Assembly: GCA_028287465.1 (NCBI GenBank)
Contig: JAQBPO010000022.1
Coordinates: forward strand, 1 to 64,000
Reading direction: 5' to 3'
DNA length: 64,000 nt
Source: Fibrobacterota bacterium
GTDB lineage: Bacteria; Fibrobacterota; Fibrobacteria; UBA11236
The notes beneath the pieces are model-generated. The model saw only the letters and a program-made list of their open reading frames with translations. It was not told the origin of the DNA and searched no databases. A program made the position numbers and the translations under genes. Position 1 is the stretch's first letter, and every line of letters begins with the position of its first letter. Positions 7,306-13,916 of the stretch are shown here, in pieces.

Positions 7306-7435
7306 ACAAACGAAAATTGAAAAATGAAAGATTATGAGAATCAATTCTAAACGGAAATTTCCGAAGCGCTCCTCTTACTCATAATTAAGGAACTAGAACA
7401 TTGTGGCATTGACCAATTTATATGGGCAAACGTAA

Positions 7436-8095
7436 ATGAGAAATCTAAAAATACTTCTTCTCAACTTATTTATAGCTGGGTGCGCCTACTTTGAAAATGG
7501 AGCGACGACAAAAATTCGGTTGGGTCGAGAAGGAAGCCAGAAAATCTATTTGAATGGGTCCGAATTACGTGATTCTACGAGTGAAATCGAAATATTGAAT
7601 CAAAATAAGTACCGTATAAAAATAGAGGATGGAGAAAATGTCAGGGAAGAAACCGTGGAGCAAAAAATCAATTCCACAGCATATCAAAGCTTGATTATTT
7701 GGCCATATATTTTCGTGGACCTTAATTTGGGAAGTCATTTGAAGGTTAACGATGGGAAGTATTATAAAGTAATAGGCAGAGGCCAAGAGCTTTCCGATGA
7801 TTGCGAGGAAAATGGACGGCAGGTTCTGGAAAAGAGCATAAAAAATACTTGGATATATTTTATGGGAGGATCCATGCTTGCCCTAGTTGGTGCCGGATAT
7901 GCAGAACAATCGCATCCAATGATCATGGTACAAATACCACTTTCCATTGGTGCTTTTGGTGGCCTTGTCGGTGCTGGCTACAGCGTATATAAAACAGGAT
8001 CAAAGACACGGGAAATTCGGAAATGCATTGAAGGCCGAATTGACCGGCAACATATTTTTGCTGCAAATGACACCGTGCCTCAGAAAAAGCAATAG
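7436..8095 (+). CDS. Lipoprotein with two Gly-rich membrane segments, cassette gene
   Basis: 219 aa. Signal peptide with lipobox FIAGC (Cys 16). The periplasmic part reads KIRLGREGSQKIYLNGSEL and so on. A central hydrophobic segment (YQSLIIWPYIFVDLNLG) and two Gly-rich helices near the C-terminus (FMGGSMLALVGAGYAEQ and IGAFGGLVGAGYSVYKTG) resemble glycine-zipper proteins that insert into membranes. No enzyme motif. The leader 7306-7435 holds no other gene. Confidence 0.7.
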   Translation: MRNLKILLLNLFIAGCAYFENGATTKIRLGREGSQKIYLNGSELRDSTSEIEILNQNKYRIKIEDGENVREETVEQKINSTAYQSLIIWPYIFVDLNLGSHLKVNDGKYYKVIGRGQELSDDCEENGRQVLEKSIKNTWIYFMGGSMLALVGAGYAEQSHPMIMVQIPLSIGAFGGLVGAGYSVYKTGSKTREIRKCIEGRIDRQHIFAANDTVPQKKQ

Positions 8096-8193
8096 CAAAG
8101 CAGAAACGATTTAAGTTCAAACCCGAACGATTTCGACATGCAAGTACACCAAAGTCCGCTTTCAGAAAACATATCAAATTGAAAATGGAAAAT

Positions 8194-8336
8194 TCGTATA
8201 ACAATCGGCGTACCCCGATGAGCCTCGGGCGTCACAGCCTTTGCTTGCGCAAAGGCCGCGCCGGTGACCCCTGCGCAACCGTCCGTCCCGGCCGAGCGCT
8301 CCGGCCTCGTTCGCCGCTCATCCGGTCGTTATACGG
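8194..8336 (+). repeat. attC-like site, 143 bp; last well-preserved copy
   Basis: Left box TCGTATAAC 8194-8202, right box GTTATACGG 8328-8336, inner arms GATGAGC/GCTCATC, internal hairpin CTTTGCTTGCGCAAAG. To the right of this point only fragments of sites remain. Confidence 0.82.
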
Positions 8337-8353
8337 ACTAAGAAATTGAAGAA

Positions 8354-8578
8354 ATGAAAACCCAATCCGAAAAAGATAAAAACCAAAAATACATTCGATA
8401 TTTATGGTTGATTTTAGCCGTCGCTTCGATCTGGTTTGCCATCGTTAAAATCTGGATCCCGATTAAAAACGGCGCGCCAACCGAAATTCCCGGTCTGTAC
8501 AGTAGAATTGTATCAGGCATATTATTTTTAATCTCCACAACGGCACTCTATTTACAGAGGAAGCGAAAGAAAAAATGA
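8354..8578 (+). CDS. Small membrane protein, cassette gene
   Basis: 74 aa starting 18 bp after the attC right box. The charged N-terminus is followed by helix LWLILAVASIWFAIVKIWI, a short loop NGAPTEIPG, helix IVSGILFLISTTALYL and a basic tail RKRKKK, predicting both ends in the cytoplasm. No family is recognised. Confidence 0.6.
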   Translation: MKTQSEKDKNQKYIRYLWLILAVASIWFAIVKIWIPIKNGAPTEIPGLYSRIVSGILFLISTTALYLQRKRKKK

Positions 8579-8640
8579 GGTTTGATTTTTGCCTTTGGGG
8601 GCGAAGGATAGTGTTCTCGGGTTATCCACATGTTATTCGG
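8579..8640 (+). repeat. Degenerate attC remnant
   Basis: After the previous stop codon a short segment ends in GTTATTCGGATTAAG (8632-8646), matching the canonical right box plus flank with one change. The left arm is unrecognisable. A DnaA-box-like TTATCCACA at 8622-8630 is probably fortuitous. The stretch up to 8761 shows no convincing gene start. Confidence 0.4.
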
Positions 8641-8761
8641 ATTAAGAAATCAAAGAAATGAATGGGATAAACGAGTGGCTAAATCACGGCTTGGATTCAT
8701 ATAACGAGTAAAGTCCAATTTATTTGGAAAGAGGTATTACCAAACCACCCTTCTTCCGCTC

Positions 8762-8932
8762 ATGGCACTCCATCGGTATGGATTCGAGCCGTTTTATTCC
8801 GAAGCGCAAATGAAATTCTCCGCTCAAGCCTTGGGACGAGAAGAATATTACGACGAAGAAATTGCCATTGCCCTCATAGGCCATTCAAAGGAAATGGCGG
8901 CTTTTCAAAAATATCGAGAGATCCGGGGTTAA
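8762..8932 (+). CDS. Possible short ORF, 56 aa
   Basis: ATG 8762 opens a 56-residue frame containing RYGFEPFYSEAQMKFSAQAL and ending KYREIRG. The same frame is open back to 8705 without a start codon, so this may be the tail of a broken gene. The composition is protein-like (acidic, amphipathic helices). The stop overlaps a degenerate attC end, as in intact cassettes. No family is recognised. Confidence 0.35.
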   Translation: MALHRYGFEPFYSEAQMKFSAQALGREEYYDEEIAIALIGHSKEMAAFQKYREIRG

Positions 8933-8947
8933 CCGGGCGTTATGCGG
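8921..8947 (+). repeat. Degenerate attC remnant
   Basis: GGTTAACCGGGCGTTATGCGG (8927-8947) keeps the right-hand end of a site, with GTTATGCGG instead of GTTATACGG. The remainder of the palindrome is missing. Confidence 0.4.
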
Positions 8948-8989
8948 ACGATGCGATGAATGTAAATGTTAAAATGAGCCGGTGAATAA

Positions 8990-9589
8990 ATGGAAATCGA
9001 TGAATATAAATCAATGCTTCAAAGGCAAGATTTCCAAAGCCTAAAGGGGATATTGTTATCTATTGACGCTGAGAAATTCCAAGAGAGATATAAAGCCGTT
9101 CTGGAAGAAGTTGAAGAGCGAAAAGCCCTGGTGAATGTACAAGAAACAGGTCGCCTAACTGATTCAGTACCCAGATGGAAGGTCCAAAAGGGTTGGCACA
9201 AAATCAATGCGATCATTGTCCTTGTGCTTTCAGCGGTTTCTTTTTACTCGACGTTTAGCGCAACCGAATCCGGTTATGTCTTGAAATTCGATGAGCTTTA
9301 TTTCGGAGTGATGGGCTTAATAGGCGTTATCTTTTATTTCCGGAAATTCAAAATAGGGCATAATCTTCTGCTTCTCTGGTGGCTGCCTCAACTTGCCGAA
9401 TTCGAAACGAGCACATTCAAATATTCGCTTTATTCCGGAATCAAATTTGGAGTTGATCTTCAGATTGGAACACTTGAACTCAGCACAAATCTTTTGGCGA
9501 TCATTTCATTTATGTGGCTTATCGCATTTAAGAAGTATTACGAAAAAAGGATACGGAAGGAAAAAGATGGGTATGTCGTTTTAACTTAA
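8990..9589 (+). CDS. Hypothetical multi-pass membrane protein
   Basis: 199 aa. The N-terminal 65 residues form a cytoplasmic helical, charged domain (QERYKAVLEEVEERKAL). About four hydrophobic segments follow: IIVLVLSAVSFYSTF, LYFGVMGLIGVIFYF, LLLLWWLPQL and LLAIISFMWLIAF. A basic tail ends the protein. The start follows GAGCCGGTG, a weak ribosome-binding site. No family is recognised. It lies among degenerate cassettes in the array's distal part. Confidence 0.65.
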   Translation: MEIDEYKSMLQRQDFQSLKGILLSIDAEKFQERYKAVLEEVEERKALVNVQETGRLTDSVPRWKVQKGWHKINAIIVLVLSAVSFYSTFSATESGYVLKFDELYFGVMGLIGVIFYFRKFKIGHNLLLLWWLPQLAEFETSTFKYSLYSGIKFGVDLQIGTLELSTNLLAIISFMWLIAFKKYYEKRIRKEKDGYVVLT

Positions 9590-9620
9590 ATATTTAGCGT
9601 AACCGGTCTTTATACGGACC
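9590..9620 (+). repeat. Degenerate attC remnant; 9621-9811 non-coding
   Basis: GCGTAACCGGTCTTTATACGG (9597-9617) appears to be both outer ends of a site fused together: TAACC on the left and TTATACGGACC on the right, with the middle deleted. The next 190 bp contain a GCGGATTC/GGCCTTTCG fragment like the dispersed repeat, and no gene. Confidence 0.4.
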
Positions 9621-9811
9621 AATGAAAAAAGGAGCGGCACAGAAGCCGGGATTAAAATGGCGATAGGGGGTTGGCTATTGAATGGATAATGAAGCGGTAT
9701 ACGGGCGGCGGCAGAGGTATCTATAGAAGGGCGCGGATTCAAAGGGACGGCCTTTCGCGTGGTCTGCGGTCAATGGCGAATTGAACGAGTGGAAGGAAGT
9801 GATACCCGAAA

Positions 9812-10108
9812 ATGAATCCAATCCAAAAAGCCGCTTTTCTCCTGGACCTTGCTGGTTTGAAAAGCCAACCCCTCTCCAAAGAAACGGTTGGCGGAGCGCT
9901 TGCCCAGGATAGAAAATCCCTATCCACCGCCCTCCATCGGGCCGTGACGCATACGGGAGCTCCCGGCACAAAGGACAAAGGGGAAGAAATCAAAGCTATT
10001 TTGAGGGCTCTGATCCAAAGCGGGGCGGATATCCGCATCAAAAACAAGATGGGGAAAATGCCCATCGAATACGTAAAAGACGAAGAAATCAAAAAGATTC
10101 CCACGTAA
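9812..10108 (+). CDS. Small ankyrin-repeat-like protein
   Basis: 98 aa. The C-terminal half reads LSTALHRAVTHTG, then EEIKAILRALIQSGADIRIK and NKMGKMPIEYV. This is one degenerate ankyrin repeat pair (the TPLH and GADIN...G.TP..Y signatures). Such a short piece may be a binding module or a fragment of a longer ankyrin protein. It ends 15 bp before the next gene and may be co-transcribed with it. Confidence 0.6.
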   Translation: MNPIQKAAFLLDLAGLKSQPLSKETVGGALAQDRKSLSTALHRAVTHTGAPGTKDKGEEIKAILRALIQSGADIRIKNKMGKMPIEYVKDEEIKKIPT

Positions 10109-10123
10109 AGGCTACGAGAAAAA

Positions 10124-10897
10124 ATGAAAGTACGAATTTACTTGATATCCCTCCTGGCAATTGGCTGTACGAATATGCCACGCGTTAATCCAACTAACGA
10201 AATCAACCAACCTGTGTTCTTTAGTGGCCACTACATGTCCGCAGGAGCGACATTTGGAGTCCAATCCGTCAACAATGAGCTCGATTCTACCTACCAAATC
10301 GGACCGTTGATCGAGCCATTGCTTGCCATAAGCGGTAACGTTAACTCATGGGCAAGCTATTTGTTTTGGCCCCTGTTTTGGAACTTCTTGTTAACGGGTG
10401 AACAGTACTCGACCATTGGAGTACTCAAAACAGGCAAAGTAAATTTGGCTGTATTCGGGGGAATGAATTCAATCGCCTACTCTCAGAGGGACGAATGGGA
10501 GTTTGGTGTTGGAACCGGGATCCGGGCCAAGATTCTATTTTCCAACACGATTTATTCAGAAATCACAACGGCACTTCAGCTAAGTGATTTTAGAAGGCTC
10601 GAGAGAGGATATCTGTCAACCCATCTTACCAATGGCTTTCAATTTTCGCCGAAGAATTCGGTTGCCCTGGATTGGACTTCAACTCTTTACAAAATCGAGG
10701 AGCGGCGGTATTTCGGTGCCCATGGGCTGGCATTCTACAACCAGGATGTTAACAACGAAATTCGCGCGAGGCTTACAACCTATTTCACCGCAAACCATGT
10801 GCTTGGGCCTGAAATAGGGTATGGGTTCCTGAACCTACGTGGTGGTCGGGATGATTACTACTTGATTGGCGTGACATATAGGTATGTGTGGAGATAA
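10124..10897 (+). CDS. Lipoprotein, outer-membrane beta-barrel-like
   Basis: 257 aa. Lipobox LAIGC (Cys 15). The mature part has alternating amphipathic strands (GKVNLAVFGGMNSIAYSQRD, EFGVGTGIRAKILF, VLGPEIGYGFLNLRGG) and ends YLIGVTYRYVW with a C-terminal aromatic residue, resembling outer-membrane porin-like barrels. ATG 10124 follows ACGAGAAAAA. It is the largest cargo gene of the distal array. No specific family can be named. Confidence 0.65.
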   Translation: MKVRIYLISLLAIGCTNMPRVNPTNEINQPVFFSGHYMSAGATFGVQSVNNELDSTYQIGPLIEPLLAISGNVNSWASYLFWPLFWNFLLTGEQYSTIGVLKTGKVNLAVFGGMNSIAYSQRDEWEFGVGTGIRAKILFSNTIYSEITTALQLSDFRRLERGYLSTHLTNGFQFSPKNSVALDWTSTLYKIEERRYFGAHGLAFYNQDVNNEIRARLTTYFTANHVLGPEIGYGFLNLRGGRDDYYLIGVTYRYVWR

Positions 10898-10973
10898 GAC
10901 CTTGCGAGTGAAAAAGAGGTGCCACGCCAGTTCCTTCCGGGCCTTCCTCGCGGCCCATTCTTGCGTTATAGGG
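10898..10973 (+). repeat. Degenerate attC remnant, last in array
   Basis: The segment keeps GTGCCACGCC, GGGCCTTCCTCG and CATTCTTGCGTTATAGGG, which parallel the internal and right parts of canonical sites (GCGTTATACGG). The left box is lost. No further site-like sequence is seen to the right. Confidence 0.45.
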
Positions 10974-11007
10974 AAGAAATTGGACAAGAAAAACAGGATA
11001 GGTAAAA

Positions 11008-11634
11008 ATGCATAATTGGAGAAAGGAAAAATTCGAAGGGCTTAGACAGGTCATCGAATACCTAAGCGACAAGGCGCAATTCCATAAATACATGGAGTAT
11101 TGCGACTTTCGCGGACAGGGTCTTCGGAAAGAGGCATTCAAGGCGCTAAATGGATTTCTGGGTCAAGCGACTTTGTGGGATTTCAACGAAAGAAAAGAAT
11201 TCGTCGATTGGATATTGTGGGTTCACAATGGATTACCCGATGTCACTGATTTGTTGCCTGATCCCATGTACCAAAAACTGATTGAACCGACTCTCTTGGA
11301 GTGGCAAGTAAAGGAACCGGGAACAAGCGCGGCATTTCGATGGAGTGGCGGTGTCGACAACCTTCGAAAGGCGCTTAAGATAGATGAAAATGACGATATC
11401 GCTAAAATCAAATTCGCCAAAGCCATATTGAATCATTCGAACTATTCGATTCATGAATTGCCGTCTGGATATCTCGGCGATCCGCATGAGGATTTAAGCG
11501 ATGTCGCGGAAGCGATTCAATATCTTGTCAAACCATTCCCGGATCCAAGTCGGGACAGTATCTTATCCAATTTGACTTCGAACTACGAAACGATTGAAAA
11601 ATGGATATTGGAAATCGAAAATCGTGAATCATAA
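11008..11634 (+). CDS. Hypothetical soluble protein
   Basis: 208 aa, helical and acidic, without signal peptide or membrane segment. Readable stretches include WRKEKFEGLRQVIEYLSDKA, DFNERKEFVDWILWVHNGLP and DPHEDLSDVAEAIQYL. ATG 11008 follows AGGATAGGTAAAA, a reasonable ribosome-binding site. Immediately downstream of the last attC remnant, it could be the last cassette gene. No family is recognised. Confidence 0.62.
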   Translation: MHNWRKEKFEGLRQVIEYLSDKAQFHKYMEYCDFRGQGLRKEAFKALNGFLGQATLWDFNERKEFVDWILWVHNGLPDVTDLLPDPMYQKLIEPTLLEWQVKEPGTSAAFRWSGGVDNLRKALKIDENDDIAKIKFAKAILNHSNYSIHELPSGYLGDPHEDLSDVAEAIQYLVKPFPDPSRDSILSNLTSNYETIEKWILEIENRES

Positions 11635-11700
11635 AACAATCGTCGATCCCGGTTATTTCAGGGACGCCGTCTAGCAAAGGCATGGGGAGCGAATACGAAA

Positions 11701-12057
11701 TTGAAGAAAAAACATCCTCAATTCGAGCATTTTCAACAGCCACTTCTTCCAAGGCGGACATTTTTATTTCGGTTAGCCCGGCATGGGGGGTATGCTTCGG
11801 TTTTCCTTTTTTTCTCCTTGGCTATGGGCATGGTCGGATACCACTTCTTTGCCCAACAAATCTGGATCGATTCCTTTTTGAATGCGAGCATGATTTTGAC
11901 TGGAATGGGACCCGTCGGTGAAATGGTTACTCCCCTTTCCAAAATATTCTCCGGTCTATATGCGCTTTACAGCGGAATCGCTTTCTTGAGCGCGGTTGGG
12001 CTATTTTTTGCACCGATCGTCCATCGGGTCATCCACAAATTCCATCTTGGCCAATAA
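11701..12057 (+). CDS. Conserved small membrane protein
   Basis: 118 aa from TTG 11701. Three hydrophobic segments: YASVFLFFSLAMGMVGYHFF, WIDSFLNASMILTGMGPVGE and LYALYSGIAFLSAVGLFF. The motif around ILTGMGPVGEM followed by KIFSGLYALYSG is one I recognise from a widespread uncharacterised membrane family. It probably belongs to the host chromosome or is an old insert, since it carries no attC. Function unknown. Confidence 0.65.
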   Translation: MKKKHPQFEHFQQPLLPRRTFLFRLARHGGYASVFLFFSLAMGMVGYHFFAQQIWIDSFLNASMILTGMGPVGEMVTPLSKIFSGLYALYSGIAFLSAVGLFFAPIVHRVIHKFHLGQ

Positions 12058-12140
12058 CCCTGGGAACCAATAAAGTCATGCCACCGGAAAAATTCCAAGA
12101 ATGGGAAATTATGTCGCAATTCGGAATACAAAACCGAGTG

Positions 12141-12407
12141 AGCCAACCCTAAGGTTGCGCCTGCGACGGCTGCCTGGTCGATCTCCGTCTGCTGGAGAAT
12201 ACGGCCTCCCTAACCGACCTTTACCGATTGCCCGACAGCTACCCCGCCATGAACATGCCCGCCGACGTGAAAATCGCCTTGCTCACCAACCCCGGCCACA
12301 AGGACCGGGACGCGACCCGCTTCTACGAAACCATCTGCGTCAATCGCGGCTGGAGCGTGATGACGACCTTCGATAGGGATGCGGGACTCCTCTGGCTCGG
12401 GAAATGA
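12141..12407 (+). pseudogene. 5'-truncated STAS/SpoIIAA-like protein remnant
   Basis: The frame from 12141 to the TGA at 12405-12407 reads LRLLENTASLTDLYRLPDSY, then ADVKIALLTNP, then RFYETICVNRGWSV and a final LLWLG. This matches the C-terminal two thirds of the STAS-like family (typical signature: FLETVxxNRGxxVxxFxDxxxALxWL). The N-terminal 40-50 residues are missing and sequence composition changes at about 12,150. The remnant marks the boundary between accessory array and GC-rich chromosome. Confidence 0.55.
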
Positions 12408-12450
12408 AAAAATCTACCTTCCTTACCCATATCCCATCCTCGGAGGTTCC

Positions 12451-12837
12451 ATGAAGCGGGTCACAGGCATCGGCGGCATCTTTTTCAAAGCCAAAGACGC
12501 ACCGGCGCTACAGGCCTGGTACAAGCGTCACCTGGGAATCGATGTCCAGGCATGGGGCGGCACGGCGTTCCCCTGGACCGATGGTGAAGGCAAGCCGATC
12601 GCGGGTTCCACAATCTGGTCCATCGGTTCGGCGCAGGGAGACCCCTTCGCCCCCGGCACCTCGGCTTTCATGGTCAATTACCGGGTGGAGGATCTCCACG
12701 CCTTGGTCAAGGTCCTGCGCGAAGAAGGCTGCAATGTCCTCGATAAGATGGACGATTCCGAGTACGGGAAGTTCGCCTGGGCCATCGATCCGGAGGGAAA
12801 CAAGGTGGAACTCTGGCAACCCCCTGCCGGCCAATGA
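12451..12837 (+). CDS. VOC (glyoxalase/bleomycin-resistance) family protein
   Basis: 128 aa. ATG 12451 follows GGAGG at 12442-12446. Single vicinal-oxygen-chelate fold: first beta-alpha unit TGIGGIFFKAKDAPALQAWY, HLGIDVQAWGGTAFPW, then the second unit FMVNYRVEDLHALVKVLREE and the ending AIDPEGNKVELWQP with the metal-ligand-type Glu. Substrate is unknown; members of this subgroup are usually annotated only as VOC. It sits 4 bp before rtcA, so the two are probably one transcript. Confidence 0.85.
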   Translation: MKRVTGIGGIFFKAKDAPALQAWYKRHLGIDVQAWGGTAFPWTDGEGKPIAGSTIWSIGSAQGDPFAPGTSAFMVNYRVEDLHALVKVLREEGCNVLDKMDDSEYGKFAWAIDPEGNKVELWQPPAGQ

Positions 12838-12841
12838 TCCG

Positions 12842-13876
12842 ATGATGAGCGGAGAAATCATCTTGGATGGATCGCGGGGCGAGGGCGGTGGCCAAATCCT
12901 CCGCTCTTCCCTGGCCCTGTCCATGGCCACCGGAAGGCCGTTCCGGATCCATCGCATCCGGGCCGGACGCAAGAAGCCGGGCCTGATGCGCCAGCACTTG
13001 ACCTGCGTCAAGGCCGCGGCAAGGGTCTGCTCCGCCCGGGTGGAAGGGGATGAGCTCGGATCCCTGGCGCTGACCTTCCGGCCCGGTCCGATGATCCCGG
13101 GCCGCTATTCGTTCTCCGTGGGCAGCGCGGGCAGTTCCACCCTGGTCTTCCAGACCCTGATGCCGGCGCTCCTCACTACGGGCAGCGCCTTCGAAATGAC
13201 CTTGGAAGGCGGCACCCATAATCCGGCCGCTCCTCCTCTGGACTTCCTGGATCGGGTCTATCTGGCCGCCCTCAGGCGCATGGGAGTAAGCGCAGCCATT
13301 TCAGTGGAGCGCCGCGGCTTCTTCCCCAACGGCGGGGGCAAGTGGACCGTTGCGGTCTCTCCCTCGAACGCGCTGGTGCCCTTGCACCTTCCCGAGCGCG
13401 GGCGGATGCTCTCGCAAAAGGCCAAGGTGCTTTGGAACCGCATTCCGCCCCAGGAGCCCGAACGCGCACGGGCGCACTTGTCGGGCAGCCTGGGATGGGA
13501 TCCCGCCGATATCGAAACCGAAGAGGCCGTCGATTCACCGGGCCCGGCCAACGTCATCCTGGCGGAATTGCGCTATGAGCATATCACCGAGATGGTTACC
13601 GCCTTCAATCCGTTCGGCGCGACGCCGGAAGCGTTGTGCGAGGGATTGATGGCGGATGTCCGCCGCTACCGGGAGAGCGGGGCTCCGGTCGGGTGGCGGC
13701 TGGCGGACCAATTGTTGTTGCCTATGGCCTTGGGGGCGGGGGGATCGTTCAGGACCATGCCCTTGAGCAACCATACCCGGACCAATATCGAAACGATCGG
13801 GTTGTTCCTGGAGCGGAGGATCGAGGCGCGGGAGGCGGATGGCGGGTCGGTCGACATAACCGTACCCGCGGGGTGA
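12842..13876 (+). CDS. rtcA: RNA 3'-terminal phosphate cyclase
   Basis: 344 aa. RtcA converts RNA 3'-phosphate ends to 2',3'-cyclic phosphates using ATP. The family signatures are present: GSRGEGGGQILRSSLALS at the N-terminus, GSAGSSTLVFQTLMPAL, LEGGTHNPAAPP, and the active-site motif SNHTRTNIETI with the nucleotidylated His at 311. Length is normal for the family. The start ATGATG at 12842 follows the VOC stop codon. The usual partner RtcB ligase and the RtcR regulator are not seen in this window. RtcA activity is well established for the family. Confidence 0.93.
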   Translation: MMSGEIILDGSRGEGGGQILRSSLALSMATGRPFRIHRIRAGRKKPGLMRQHLTCVKAAARVCSARVEGDELGSLALTFRPGPMIPGRYSFSVGSAGSSTLVFQTLMPALLTTGSAFEMTLEGGTHNPAAPPLDFLDRVYLAALRRMGVSAAISVERRGFFPNGGGKWTVAVSPSNALVPLHLPERGRMLSQKAKVLWNRIPPQEPERARAHLSGSLGWDPADIETEEAVDSPGPANVILAELRYEHITEMVTAFNPFGATPEALCEGLMADVRRYRESGAPVGWRLADQLLLPMALGAGGSFRTMPLSNHTRTNIETIGLFLERRIEAREADGGSVDITVPAG

Positions 13877-13916
13877 CTATCCCCGTTTTCCGATCGTCCG
13901 CATGGGAGTGGGCCGG

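Noticed and set aside
8622-8630. DnaA box TTATCCACA in the array
   Set aside because: It is a single copy inside a degenerate attC remnant with no AT-rich cluster or other boxes, so chance is sufficient.
1-10973. CRISPR array interpretation of the repeats
   Set aside because: The repeats are 141-143 bp palindromes separated by gene-sized segments of several hundred bp, not 25-40 bp repeats with uniform spacers, and no cas genes are present.
12542-12841. Upstream extension of the RtcA frame
   Set aside because: This part lies antisense to nothing but overlaps the VOC gene in another frame. RtcA homology begins exactly at ATG 12842.
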